A stretch of 64,000 nucleotides of DNA from the NCBI GenBank assembly GCA_947471745.1, contig CANJKZ010000513.1, positions 248,001 to 312,000 of the forward strand, written 5' to 3'. Origin of the DNA: Closterium sp. Naga37s-1. Lineage: Eukaryota > Streptophyta > Zygnematophyceae > Desmidiales > Closteriaceae. This document shows positions 10,124 to 21,831 of this stretch, piece by piece; the first letter of the stretch is position 1; every line of letters begins with the position of its first letter. The notes under the pieces are model-generated. The model saw nothing but the letters and a program-made list of their open reading frames with translations, did no database searches and had not been told where the DNA came from. A program made the translations under genes and the position numbers.

Positions 10124-13100
10124 ATGGGAGCTGCTGCAAGCCGCGTTCGCCAGGCAAGTCCCTAAATTCTCAATCAAATCACGCACTTTTAGAGTCACGC
10201 GCTAATGGAAGCATGCGCCTGCTGCGTCACGCATTTATACGCAGTTATGTGGATAGCTTATAAGAGCGCGTCGCCTGAACCTGAGCTGCTCGAGTTTCCA
10301 GAAAGTAGAAACATGCCGTCTCTAGTATCCTCCTCTATGCGCCTAATGAGGCGACGCGAGGCGATTCAAGGCGAGTCGAGGCGATTCGCTGACCTTCGCC
10401 TCCATCTTGTCGCTTTTGAGATTCGCCCCACTCCTCTTCTCCCTGCTCCCTTCCCCTTCCACCACCCCTCCCTCCTTCCCCCTCCCCCGGTCAACGCTTC
10501 CTCTCTACCTCCCCATCCGTTACCCCACTTTACTCGCCCTCCCGCCAACCCTGGTTTCCCATTCCCCTCTTCCCGCTGCCCCCCGTCACCCCCCTTTCCC
10601 TCCTCCCCTCCCCCCCCCCCCCCCAACCCCCCTTCCCCCTCCTCCTTCCCCCTCCCCGGGCCCCCCCTGCCTCCTCCGCGCTTCCCACGTCACGTGCTTC
10701 AGGCCGGCGGGGCTGACGTCATCACGGTGGTGTCGGCGAGGGAAGGGGCGGAGGAGGAGGAGGACGAGTCTTTGCAACGACTGAGAGCGCTGCGACAGGT
10801 GGTGTGGGGAGGGGGGAAGGAGGGGATGGTGGAAAATGGTGAGGGATGGTGGGTGGTGGTGGGCGGTGCTGGAGGTGGTGGGGATGGTGGGGGTGGTGGG
10901 GATAGTATAGTGTGGTAGAGGGGTAGTGTCACCGAATATAATGGCAGTGTGAGCAGTGGCAGCAGCAGGAAGGCAAGGGGATAAAGGCGACTATAGAGGT
11001 GGGACGGGAAGAGAGGAGTAAAAAAGGATACACTAGATGTGGATAGGGAAGAGTGAAGGGGAGGGCGCAAGCAGTGCGAGGCGTGGGAGTGGTAGTGCTG
11101 GAGAAGGAGAAGGGAGAACAGACCGTGGACCACCAGACCCGCACGGCAGGACTGAAGAGCAGCCGTCCTCAGCTGAGAGTCCTGTGACTCGCGCCCGAGC
11201 AGCTCGAGCACGATCACAGGAGGGGGCAGGTAGTGGCTGAGTACGAAGAAGGGAACAGGGCAACAGGAGTGGGGACAGCACAAAGTGGGGAAAGGCCAGA
11301 ATAAGAAGGAAGGGAAGAAGGTGAGGACAGAAGACAGGGAAGAGGCAAGGGCAAGAGATGAGTGAGGAAGGAGAGGGGAGTAACTCCGACAGTAGAGTGG
11401 TGACTGCACAAGGGGGGGATACTTGTAGGGGTGGCAGGGAAGAACTGGGAGGGTGGGTGGGGAGGGGTGGGGAGGGGTGGGGGGTGGTGGAAAAGAAAGG
11501 TGCGAAAGGTGATAGGGATGCAGTTAGTTGAGTCGACCCGAAAGTCGAGTTGCAAGTGTTGTGGGAGTAGTGGGGAAGGATGGAAGGCCTTGAGACGTCC
11601 TAAAGTGAATCGGTTTGAGTGAGTATTGTTGAAACTTGAAGCGCTGGGGTGGGGTTGAAAGCGGTGCTATTGGGGGAAGGTTGGAGAGAAAGGAAGAATG
11701 CTCGCAGAGAGTGTGGGCACTTAGATGGGTATTGGGGTGTGGGAAGGGAGTCAGCAGGGGAATGGGAAGGGTCGTAAAGAGGAAAGGGAGTGAGAGTTGA
11801 AGTACATCACCCCTACTCAGAGTGTTCCATTACTGCAGCAGCTTATGCCTTGGCGGTTTTAAACCTGTGCAAAGGGGAAGTTATGAAGATCTTCTGAATT
11901 CGCAAAGTGCAGTAGGTTGAAGGTTCAAGTGCAGTAGGTTGAAGGTTCAAGTGCAGTAGGTTGAAGGTTCAAGTGCAGTAGGTTGAAGGTTCAAGTGCAG
12001 TAGGTTGAAGGTTCAAGGTGAAGTTCAAGTGCAGTAGGTTGAAGGTTCAAGTGCAGTAGGTTGAAGGTTCAAGTGCAGTAGGTTGAAGGTTCAAGTGCAG
12101 TAGGTTGAAGGTTCAAGTGCCGTAGGTTGAAGGTTCAAGTGCAGTAGGTTGAAGGTTCAAGTGCAGTAGGTTGAAGGTTCAAGTGCAGTAGGTTGAAGGT
12201 TCAAGTGCAGTAGGTTGAAGGTTCAAGTGCAGTAGGTTGAAGGTTCAAGTGCAGTAGGTTGAAGGTTCAAGTGCAGTAGGTTGAAGGTTCAAGTGCAGTA
12301 GGTTGAAGGTTCAAGTGCAGTAGGTTGAAGGTTCAAGTGCAGTAGGTTGAAGGTTCAAATTCCCCCTTCTCCCCCTTCTCCCCCTTCTCCCCCTTCTCCC
12401 CCTTCTCCCCCTTCTCCCCCTCCTCCCCCTTCTCCCCCTTCTCCCCCTCTCAACCCCCCTTGTTGGTGCAGAGTCATCCGCTGCTGCAGCAGCTCACCCC
12501 TTTGCTCTTCCAGGCAGCCCACACCAACACCCACCTCCCTGCCGCTGCCGCCACTGCTGCCGCTGCTGCTGCTAATACCACTGGTGGTGCTGCCGCCACT
12601 GCTGCTGCTGCCGCTGCTGCTGCTAATACCACTGGTGGTGCTGCCGCCACTGCAAACTCCGCATCCCCTGCTTCAACTGCTACTGCTGCTACAACTGCTA
12701 CAGCCGCTACAACTGCTACAGCCGCTACAGCTGCTACAGCTTCTGGGAGAGCTGCTGCTGGTGATGCTGAGGCACGTGCTGTTGCCGCCACCACTACCAC
12801 TGCCAGCAGGCATGGTGTGCAGGAGGGACCACTTGGTTCAGCCACAGCCCCCAGTGGAGAAGAGCAGATGGCAGCACACTCGCAGAGAATAGGTGAGACA
12901 TGCGATTGCTGGCTACATGGTTACATGGCTTTATATGGTTCCGTTCCCCCCTTCACTTCCCGTACCCACCTCCGCTCCGTCCTCATCCACACCTGATTTC
13001 CATGCACCCAAGGCATTGTGTGCGCTTCCCTCAGAACCCGCCCCTCCCCGCCCCTCTTCCTTCCCTGTCCCTTCCCCCTGCCCACTCCTGCCATCCACCT

Positions 13101-16100
13101 CCCTCGTCATCCACACCCGGGTCGCAATCAGCCGTGGCAGTATGTGTGTTTTCCGCAATCAGCCGTGGCAGTATGTGTGTTTTCCTCAATCAGCCGTGGC
13201 AGTATGTGTGTTTTCCTCAATCAGCCGTGGCAGTATGTGTGTTTTCCGCAATCAGCCGTGGCAGTATGTGTGTTTTCCTCAATCAGCCGTGGCAGTATGT
13301 GTGTTTTCCTCAATCAGCCGTGGCAGTATGTGTGTTTTCCTCAATCAGCCGTGGCAGTATGTGTGTTTTCCTCAATCAGCCGTGGCAGTATGTGTGTTTT
13401 CCTCAATCAGCCGTGGCAGTATGTGTGTTTTCCTCAATCAGCCGTGGCAGTATGTGTGTTTTCCTCAATCAGCCGTGGCAGTATGTGTGTTTTCCTCAAT
13501 CAGCCGTGGCAGTATGTGTGTTTTCCTCAATCAGCCGTGGCAGTATGTGTGTTTTCCTCAATCAGCCGTGGCAGTATGTGTGTTTTCCTCAATCAGCCGT
13601 GGCAGTATGTGTGTTTTCCTCAATCAGCCGTGGCAGTATGTGTGTTTTCCTCAATCAGCCGTGGCAGTATGTGTGTTTTCCTCAATCAGCCGTGGCAGTA
13701 TGTGTGTTTTCCTCAATCAGCCGTGGCAGTATGTGTGTTTTCCTCAATCAGCCGTGGCAGTATGTGTGTTTTCCTCAATCAGCCGTGGCAGTATGTGTGT
13801 TTTCCTCAATCAGCCGTGGCAGTATGTGTGTTTTCCTCAATCAGCCGTGGCAGTATGTGTGTTTTCCTCAATCAGCCGTGGCAGTATGTGTGTTTTCCTC
13901 AATCAGCCGTGGCAGTATGTGTGTTTTCCTCAATCAGCCGTGGCAGTATGTGTGTTTTCCTCAATCAGCCGTGGCAGTATGTGTGTTTTCCTCAATCAGC
14001 CGTGGCAGTATGTGTGTTTTCCTCAATCAGCCGTGGCAGTATGTGTGTTTTCCTCAATCAGCCGTGGCAGTATGTGTGTTTTCCTCAATCAGCCGTGGCA
14101 GTATGTGTGTTTTCCTCAATCAGCCGTGGCAGTATGTGTGTTTTCCTCAATCAGCCGTGGCAGTATGTGTGTTTTCCTCAATCAGCCGTGGCAGTATGTG
14201 TGTTTTCCTCAATCAGCCGTGGCAGTATGTGTGTTTTCCTCAATCAGCCGTGGCAGTATGTGTGTTTTCCTCAATCAGCCGTGGCAGTATGTGTGTTTTC
14301 CTCAATCAGCCGTGGCAGTATGTGTGTTTTCCTCAATCAGCCGTGGCAGTATGTGTGTTTTCCTCAATCAGCCGTGGCAGTATGTGTGTTTTCCTCAATC
14401 AGCCGTGGCAGTATGTGTGTTTTCCTCAATCAGCCGTGGCAGTATGTGTGTTTTCCTCAATCAGCCGTGGCAGTATGTGTGTTTTCCTCAATCAGCCGTG
14501 GCAGTATGTGTGTTTTCCTCAATCAGCCGTGGCAGTATGTGTGTTTTCCTCAATCAGCCGTGGCAGTATGTGTGTTTTCCTCAATCAGCCGTGGCAGTAT
14601 GTGTGTTTTCCTCAATCAGCCGTGGCAGTATGTGTGTTTTCCTCAATCAGCCGTGGCAGTATGTGTGTTTTCCTCAATCAGCCGTGGCAGTATGTGTGTT
14701 TTCCTCAATCAGCCGTGGCAGTATGTGTGTTTTCCTCAAACTCCCCCTCCCCCCTCTCCCTCTTCCTTCCCTGCCCTTCCCCCTGCCCATTCCCGCCACC
14801 CACCTCCCTCCTTATCCACGTCCGACCCCCAAGCAGCCGTGGCAGTGCGTGATTTGAAAGCTCAAGGCGCCACATCAGCCGCTGTGCTGGCGGGGTACGA
14901 GCAGTGGCACGCTGACGTGGCGGGGAGGGTGTGTGGTAACCAGCAGGAGCTGATGAGTCGCATGGAGGCAGTGGAAGCACTGGCAGGGAAGGTGTACAAG
15001 CGCATGAACTGGACCAGCAGCGTTGTGAAGAGTAATCTGCAACACTTACGGGCAGGTAACTGTGATACGTGAAGCACTGGCGGGGAAGGTGTACAGGCAA
15101 ATGAATTGGACGAGCAGCGCCGTGAGAGCAGGTAGGTGCAGCTGTATGGGGGTACCTGGGAGAGCTGACGAGTCGCATGGAGGCAGTGGGAATGAATGTG
15201 TGCAAGTGTATGAACCGGACCAGCAGCAGCGTTTTGAAGGGCAGTGAGAGGTGTTACAAGCACTCGTCTCTGCTCCCTTCCTCATACCCAGCCTGTGTTC
15301 TGCCCGACCACTTTCTTTCTTCCTCGTTCTCATAAGCTCTTGGTCTAACGATCGTTTAAAGCCAGGATCTCAAGTAGTTCAACTGTTTTGCAGTTGGTGA
15401 ATTGAGCTAGGCTATGATTGGTTAGCGAGGTAGAGAAGTTGACGAGGGCTGAAACGAGGGATGCGAAGCAAACACAATTCGCAGGGTGCTTCCGAACCAC
15501 CTAGGCACGGAAATTTGGTTGGGTGCCGAAGCTAAACTACCAGCAATGTGTTTCAGCGCCCGAAAAATCTCATGTACCAGCAATTTGTTTTGCAGTTGCT
15601 TGACGGGCAAAACGGGAATCTGTCGCACACTGAACCTCCAAACCAACCACTCGATTTCGCCTACACAAACAGGGTGACTTGGGCTTCAATTGTTTTGCAA
15701 TTGAAGCCAATTTCTCTTACTTGAGATCCTGGCTTTAAATGCAACCGAAAGACATCTGATACAGCTTTGAAGGGATGTGATGTGAAATGCGCTTTCATTG
15801 GATGCGTCCTTCCCCCCTCCTCCTTGTCCCTGATTGGTGCAGCTCCCAGTCTAAGGATGGAGATGGAGCTCCTTCGGAATCAGCTAAGTGCCGTGACACG
15901 CAGTTATGAGGGGCTCTGTGAGGAGCTAGAAGCTGCGGGGCTGGAGTTTGACTATGAAATGGAAGAGATTCGCAGAATTGATGGGGATGCGGCTGCTGAA
16001 GGTGGTGCTGAAGTGACAGAGTCTAGTCAAGAAGCTTCCGGCCATTGTGAAGATTCACCGAATAGTGGTGGTGATTGTCATTATATAGAAGCGGGATTTA

Positions 16101-16189
16101 GCAGCCATAAAGGCCAAGACAGTCAGACACCTGATTCAAGCGGAAACAAAAATTTGGGATCCAAAAATACTTCTGGACAACAACTGTAA
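10124..16189 (+). CDS. BORCS5 (LOH12CR1)-like coiled-coil protein
   Basis: Five exons join without a frame break: 10124-10153, 10703-10798, 12472-12892, 14834-15055 and 15843-16189, for 371 residues. Exon 1 encodes MGAAASRVRQ, an N-myristoylation type start, and ends at a GC donor (CAG|GCAAGT). Exon 2 has ADVITVV and an acidic stretch, then LQRLRALRQ. Exon 3 starts SHPLLQQLTPLL and continues into a long Ala/Thr-rich tract. Exon 4 (AGYEQWHADVAGRVCGNQQ, then LMSRMEAVEALAGKVYKRM) and exon 5 (MEMELLRNQLSAVTRSYEGL) are helical. Order and spacing resemble BORCS5, the myristoylated BORC subunit linking lysosome-type organelles to Arl8 and kinesin. The gene structure is well supported; the family name rests on patchy similarity seen by eye. 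Introns carry the 22-bp and 31-bp minisatellites and a MITE. Confidence 0.6.
11908..12358. repeat. 22-bp minisatellite in intron 2 of the BORCS5-like gene
   Basis: The unit GTGCAGTAGGTTGAAGGTTC plus AA repeats about 20 times, nearly perfectly. There is one compound unit near 12017-12028 and one variant (gtgccgtagg) near 12117. Confidence 0.95.
12358..12450. repeat. 9-bp pyrimidine repeat before exon 3 of the BORCS5-like gene
   Basis: About ten copies of TTCTCCCCC end just before the gttggtgcag acceptor of exon 3. They form an unusually long, regular polypyrimidine tract. Confidence 0.9.
12535..12760 (+). repeat. Ala/Thr codon-repeat tract in BORCS5-like exon 3
   Basis: Mixed GCT/GCC/ACT codons encode Ala-rich segments with NTTGGAA repeats (a duplicated stretch of about 60 bp) and then TATAATTATA-like repeats. 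The duplicate copy at 37240 has instead become an almost pure CTG run. Confidence 0.8.
13127..14738 (+). repeat. 31-bp minisatellite built from the exon 4 splice acceptor
   Basis: About 52 near-identical units of AATCAGCCGTGGCAGTATGT plus GTGTTTTCCTC fill most of intron 3. The segment CAGCCGTGGCAGT is also the first part of exon 4 of the BORCS5-like gene (14834, after cccccaag). Flanks of roughly 80-90 bp on the two sides of the array are similar to each other, as expected if one acceptor region was duplicated and then amplified. Each unit carries a pyrimidine tract followed by CAG. Since 31 is not a multiple of 3, all plus frames happen to be open, giving spurious ORFs. Confidence 0.95.
15060..15250 (+). 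repeat. Degenerate echoes of BORCS5-like exon 4
   Basis: Directly after the exon 4 donor at 15056, pieces of the same exon recur: gaagcactggcggggaaggtg at about 15073, and gagtcgcatggaggcagtgg at about 15170 followed by an ggaccagcagcag piece. They are out of frame and diverged, so they read as relics. Confidence 0.75.
15356..15738. mobile_element. MITE with TTAA target duplication, intron 4 of the BORCS5-like gene
   Basis: A 17-bp perfect terminal inverted repeat (AGCCAGGATCTCAAGTA at 15360-15376 and its complement at 15718-15734) is flanked on both sides by TTAA, within a longer TTTAAA. The body is 375 bp with no coding capacity. TTAA duplication points to a piggyBac-like source, though such short palindromic ends could also belong to another family. 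It lies wholly within an intron. Confidence 0.8.
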
Positions 16190-17479
16190 ATAGCACCAGT
16201 TGATGGTTGATCCTACCGGTGTATGTGCTTGTTAAAGAAAATCAGTGTTATCTGCCATATGCCTGTGAAGATATCTGTAGACCATGCTATTCAAACGGAG
16301 TGGCTTCCAGGGGTACATGACAACGCGGGAAACCTTGAAGTTCCGAGAATTTGAATTCGAGCTCTCCGTCTGACCAATTGCAATTCACCGAATGCGGGAA
16401 ATCCCGCAGCTTGCAGCCTCCCGTTGAGCCTCCCAGTTTCCGTCTCCTTGCCCTGCTGCCTCATCTGCTCTACTCGGCATTCTCCGAGCTCATTTTGTGA
16501 GCATCCTCCATCTCCACCACGTATAGTAGTCCTTCCCGCCATCCCCTCGCCACCCCTTCGCCGCCACGCCTCGCCTTTCCGCATCGAACCGTCAGATCCT
16601 GCTTGGCGAAGTCTTCATTTTTTTTAGTCACGCGAAGCTGAAGTTTGACTTGGTCGGCCGCAATTCGCGGGAAGCTCTTCTTGGATGATCGAATTGACAC
16701 ACCCATCTAGTAGACAAGCTACCTCCAGGCCGAGATATTAGTAAACTGGTGGCTGATCCCGCCGGAATGTGCGCGGATATGTTACCGTCCATTCTAGACA
16801 TACTGTACTACACGCATTCTTGTCCTGTAGCACAGCAACACCCCACCGTCCGGCACACCCTCACACTCGCACGTGGCTTTCACAGCGAATGCGAAGGAGG
16901 GGTCCTGGATTCAGCGTTTCAAAGCGAAGCCACGGCGCGTGCACTAGCAGTACCACTAGCAGTAACAGCACCATTGGGCTGTAGAGGTGATGAAACTCCA
17001 GTGCGCCGCGCGCGCGGCTGTGCCGCCAAACTTTCGGCCTCACTCTTTCTCTCTCTTTGTGCGAGCGGCAACTCAAACCCTGCAAGAATATCACATAGTT
17101 ATAAACATGCGCATCCGCATGAGTCATTCATATCATAGTTAGTAGTACCGACTAAGAATTCTCAACTTCATCAGCACTCCGTTTCATCATCGTTACCATT
17201 CCTCCGGGAACCATTTTTCCAGAAAGGAAACGCCGTTTCACCCATTGGTGGTTGACACCGCGCACTAGTCCACCACTTGCACACACACGCCGGCAGTTGA
17301 AGTAAAATTGGCAGATATCAGGCTCTAGATAACGCTATTGACCCTGGCCACCTGGAGAGTAGGTGAAGCCGCGTATTTGCACCGCACGGCGTCATTGCTG
17401 AACTGTAGCCTTTGAAACCGCGTCTACAAGTCTCGCTCAGGGTGTTGCTCAGGGAGTCGCTCAGGGTGTCGCTCACATC
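16190..17479. promoter_or_regulatory. Intergenic region upstream of phytocyanin-like gene B
   Basis: No gene is apparent here. Immediately before the gene B start codon, at about 17433-17475, GCTCAGGGTGT-like units repeat three to four times, probably in the 5' UTR. The rest shows nothing recognisable. Confidence 0.4.
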
Positions 17480-18818
17480 ATGGCGTCTGCACGGACGGCT
17501 GGGATGACCCCTCTGCTTCTGCTGCTTCTTGCAGCAACCTTCACCAGTAAGCACCTGGCTATCGCTGTTGTTTATAGTGAAACTTAGGTCTTTCACCAAT
17601 TACTGCGTACCACTCCATTTCGCTTGGAAGTAGCCAGGCTTCGGTCGCAAACAGATGACCTTGGTTCCTTGGTGTGCAAACTGAAAAATGCGTTCATTTG
17701 AGGGACTTTTCCCACACACTTTAAGCGCTGACAGCTACAGAAATGGTGATACACTCTTATAAATGGTTTCCCTTGTGTTGTTTGTGTTGTGCGCAGGTGT
17801 TGCGTACGCCCAGGTAAATTCTCCTCGCTCCCGATCCCCCATGTGTTGTGCACATCTCATGACGTTATTGACTCGGCTTACTATATTTGCAAATACACCT
17901 TTTGCCCAGTGACACTTTTCGCAAACTGATTATGTGAACTGATTTGAACGAAATGATTGCGCTTCTGCCACTTTCTAGGGACTTTTCAAGTAATTATATC
18001 TGCTTTCAATTCCCATAAACCATGCTTGCGTATGCTATTCGAGCGGCCCTTGCCCTGTGCACTTCTCATGATAGTTTTTCCTCAATACATCCCTCTCACG
18101 CCATTCCTTCCTCTCCCACCCCCTCTTTTCTCCCTCACAGCCCCTGCCAGTGATGGTTGGGTTCCTGCAGGGCAACCCGGTGAGCCACTGGAGCGGGGGA
18201 GTCAACTTGTGGAAGCCCCCTGCTGTGAAGCCAGGGGACATTCTTGGTGAGTGAGGAATGGCTGAGTGGTAAGCGAGTGGGTGGGGTTTGTGAGACGAAG
18301 GGGAGGCTGGTCCAAGTGAATTGGGGTTCACTGGAGTGGGGTGTGAATCCGTGGAAGCCCCCTGTGGTCAAGCCAAGGGAATTCTCGATGAGTGAGGACA
18401 GGTTGAACTGGAGAGAGTGAGTTGGGATGAGCACACAAAATCAGCCCACCCTCCTCCCCACCTCATATGGCTCACTCCTCGTACCCTCATCCTTCACTCT
18501 TTCTCAGGTTCTGAAACATTTCAGGACTTGTTTCACCATTATAAATATCGACCGCTCCCCCTGCCCTCTCCCATCCCCCTCTTCCCCCTTCCAGTCTTCC
18601 AATGGTTCGCAGAAACACACGATGTGCAGCGCTTCAAGAGCATCTTGGCCTTCAATGCCTACTCCTTCCTCAGCGCCGTGCCACTCACCTCCGCCTCGCA
18701 GTTCGGCATGCGGCGCTTCCAAGTCAAGCCCGCCCATGCCGGCAAGACGCTCTTCTTTGGGAGCAGCGTGGGCAAGGACTGCCAGCGAGGCGTCAAGATC
18801 GCCATTCCTGTCAGCTAG
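17480..18818 (+). CDS. Phytocyanin-like secreted protein B
   Basis: Exons 17480-17546, 17797-17813, 18141-18246 and 18595-18818 give 137 residues. The signal peptide (MASARTAGMTPLLLLLLAAT) is completed by the 17-nt microexon SVAYAQ, with a likely cleavage after AYA. The domain reads PVMVGFLQGNPVSHWSGGVN, PAVKPGDIL, then FQWFAETHDVQRF and LFFGSSVGKDCQRGVKIAI. The His of HDV is kept, but the copper Cys and second His positions of phytocyanins are Gly/Ser and Lys. One of the two disulfide Cys is also replaced (FNAYSF where A has FDSCDF), leaving a single Cys. This suggests a changed or relaxed role. Exon 3 and exon 4 echoes follow. Confidence 0.75.
18320..18390 (+). repeat. Degenerate echo of gene B exon 3
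   Basis: CACTGGAGTGGGGTGTGAAT and following bases repeat the second half of exon 3 about 140 bp downstream. The copy has frame-destroying changes, and its donor is altered to atgagtg. Confidence 0.8.
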
Positions 18819-18833
18819 GGGTAGCTCTCACAG

Positions 18834-18955
18834 CTCTTGCATGCGCCTCTTCCAAGTCAAGCCCGAATATGCTGGCAAGTCACTCTTCTTTTGGCAGCAG
18901 TGTAGGCAAGGACTGCCAACGAGGTGTAAATGCTAGGTATTCCTGTCAACTAGAG
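18834..18955 (+). pseudogene. Echo of the 3' half of gene B exon 4
   Basis: Just after the gene B stop codon, the stretch encoding CMRLFQVKP.YAGKSLFF recurs with a shifted frame near its end (ggtgtaaatgctaggtattc where the gene has ggcgtcaag). It is a non-functional tail duplication. Confidence 0.8.
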
Positions 18956-19151
18956 ACATCATTCCATGACCATCGAAATTCACGTCTTTGCTTACAAGTG
19001 ATTTATAAGAATCTCTTTGCATTGTATACACCCTTGTGGAGGGACCAGAGTCTTGGCTTGATACCCAATTTTTGGAGGCAGACGGATTTTTTTATGAAGT
19101 GCTCCGTTCTTGGCGAAGTAGTATCTACTAGAGTGATACAAAAATTATTCA
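18956..19151. other. Downstream flank of gene B, paralogous to 40190-40380
   Basis: This stretch has no gene, but it aligns by eye with 40190-40380 in the second block (caagaatctccttgcactg versus taagaatctctttgcattg, followed by further matches). It shows that the two blocks are copies of one ancestral region. Confidence 0.65.
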
Positions 19152-20513
19152 TACCGTAATCACCCGGACATACCACCCGCCGAAATTGTAGACCCCCCGG
19201 GTGGCTTGTGCGGGGTGGGTGTTATAGTTGACCCCGTTTGTACTATACCCCCCCTTTTGGGGTGATTCTTTATAAGACCCGGGGGGAGGGTGTTATGTCA
19301 GGCAAAAGTTCTCATTAGAGGTAGATTTCATAGATCTAGGGGTGCAATCTACTACCTACTAAGATTACCGCCATCAAGAACCAAGAGTTTCACATAAACA
19401 TCAAGATCATCTACCGCCCAGAGATCATGAATTGCAATACGGTGCTATCTACTCATCATCGTCCCCTGCATGCCATTCTTCAACCTCTTCTCCGTCAAAG
19501 CGGCCGGGACGCCACCAGTCATCATCATCGCTGCACTCCCCCGCCTCCTCGCCGTCTGCAGGCCCAACCCCCTCCTCGTCTTCCGCCTCCGCCTCCGCCT
19601 CTGCGGCGTCATCCTCCTCTTCCACCTGTAGCTCCTCGGCCGGCATGGGGACTTCAGCGTAGAAGGGGTTGACGACAGTCTCGTCGTCAACCATCTCGTT
19701 GACGTCGTCCAGCACCTCCACCTCACCCTTGTCCCGCATGTGGGCAAGGATGAGGTGGTCTTCGGTGCCGTCGATGCTGGTGGAGATCCCGCATGTGACG
19801 AACGCCTTCTTCACGAGCTCTTCTGGAACAGCTTCCCAGGATTCGTCGATCCAGCGGAGAACCGTCTCCGCAGGCGGCTTTTGCAGATTGCCTGTGGTAA
19901 GGGAAGAAGTTTACATTCACGATTGAGGACTTGCAAACCGAGCCATAGTTGGGACATATGCATGCACAATAGCCAGCCTCGCGGAAATGCAAGTTGAGGC
20001 ATCAACTCACTTGCACACGTTGTCAGGTTGATGCCGTCTTCTTCGAACCACGTGCTATAACGGTGACTCACACCGCATTTAAACGCGCGGTTGATCGATA
20101 CATCCAACGGCTGCACAAGCGGTGTGCACCCCCCTGGAATGACCGCCCTCGACAGTCTGAACATGCGCATCGTCTGACCAACAGCTTCGGTCAAGTGGCC
20201 ACGGTATGAGTCCAGCACCACCAAGGCCTCCCTTCGGCGTCCGGTAGTCTCTCGCAGAGGCTTCATAAACGACACAAGCACCTGCGTGATCCAGTCCTGC
20301 ACAAGAGACTCATCCATCCATCCCTTCTCTTGTGCACGGACCACCACACCTGTCGAAAACAACGCGAGCGTCAGAGTCCCGCGGGTTTGATAGAGAAGCA
20401 GACAATAGCACGGGTTGAGGCGTGGTTTGGTTCACTTACCGGCAGGAATGGCCACTTTCGGAACGGTCTTCCACTTGAACACAACGTAGGGGGGAAGCTT
20501 CAGCCCTCCCGCC

Positions 20514-20652
20514 TGTCAGAATGTTATCTTATGCTCTAGCCTGTAGTGGGGTGCTCTATAGCGAGTACAACCCTTCTAGGGTTTCCTATTTGTATCCCCA
20601 TTCTTGCTAGTGCAACTCCCTTCTTCTCTCTTCTTTCTTCTAAACTTTATCA
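20514..20652 (+). repeat. 5' LTR of the non-autonomous element
   Basis: This 139-bp direct repeat starts TGTCAGAATG and ends TTTATCA. It matches the copy at 21832-21970. Confidence 0.9.
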
Positions 20653-21085
20653 TGCTATCAGAGCAGGTCGATCCTCTTGGATCGATCCTGTGGGTGGACT
20701 TTCCACCTCCTCGCTTCCGCTGCAACTACCTTTCACTACTCGCTGAGCCGCACGCCCCCTGGCGTGCGGCACTTTTTCTTCCCGCCGTGCGCCCCGAGGC
20801 GCGCGGCGGTTTTCTGCCCGCCGTGCGCCCCGAGGCGCGCGGCGGTTCTCTGCCCGCTGTGCGCCCCGAGGCGCGCGGCGGGCTTATGCCCCGTCGTTCG
20901 CCGCGTCGCCCTCTGGTGGCGTCGCGACGGGCGACGGGGACCCGTCGCGACGGGCGACGGGGACCCGTCGCGGCGCACCGCCCCCGGCCCCGGCCCCGTC
21001 CCCGCCTGCGGCCCCGGCCCCGACGCCCCGCGTGCGCCCCGGCCCCGGCCCCGGCCCCGCCTGCGGCCCCGGCCCCGGCCCCGCC

Positions 21086-21122
<37 letters not shown>

Positions 21123-21831
21123 CCCTCCTTCGGGAATCCCCTTTTCCCGTCGCCCGTCGCGGCTCCTTCGGGGGCCGCGGCGAGTATGGGGGTGGCGGGT
21201 GTGTGGTATCCCCTGCTCCTCCTCCTCCTCCGTCTCCCACTGCTGCAGCTGCCGCTGAGGGGGGTGGGTGTGTGGGAGCCGATGGAGTGGTGCTAGGGGG
21301 TGGTTGTGTGGGAGACTGGGGTTTAGGGTTTAAGGGGGGTGCGTGGGAGTGGAGCTAGCGGTGTAGCAGCGGGTGTGTGTCGGGGGGGGTGAGACCGTTT
21401 GGGGAAGCTGCATGGAGGTTGCCGTCGTGTCGCCAGCAGCACCTGTATTCCGGGGACTTCGTCCGGTAGCCCAGTCGTAGCCAGCTGTGCCAGCCGCCCG
21501 TGGGTCCGTTGCTCGTCTGCCGCTACTTTAGCCGCGGGGCCTGTTACTCCTGTAGTCCGGGCGCTTAGTCCGGTAGCCGCTGTGCCAGTCTGCCTCCTGT
21601 TGCCCGTGTGTCTGCAGCTTCAGCCGTCGCCTCCTATCTCCTCTCCTCTCACTCTCTCTCCTCCTCCTCACTTGCCCGTTGTGACTACCACTAGCTTTGC
21701 TCATAATTGTTAACTCTAAACTATTGCTTCTTGAACTTGTGCTCAGAATGTGTGGTGACATTGTGATCCACCCTGAGCTTGTCCTGCTTTGCTTGCTCTG
21801 CTGATTACACCCCACTTTGGCTATGGGGGTG

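Noticed and set aside
9028-11409. Numerous ORFs on both strands rich in Pro/Ser or Gly/Glu
   Set aside because: Shadows of pyrimidine-rich introns; only parts with splice-site and phase support were used.
12893-15072. Three overlapping ORFs of 650-684 codons (SRGSMCVFLNQPWQ-type repeats)
   Set aside because: They are translations of the 31-bp minisatellite, open in all three plus frames because 31 is not a multiple of 3. Only the last part, from 14834, is a real exon.
20604-21358. Pro/Arg-rich ORFs in the small LTR element
   Set aside because: GC-rich, low-complexity interior with no retroelement domain; overlapping frames on both strands are open by composition.
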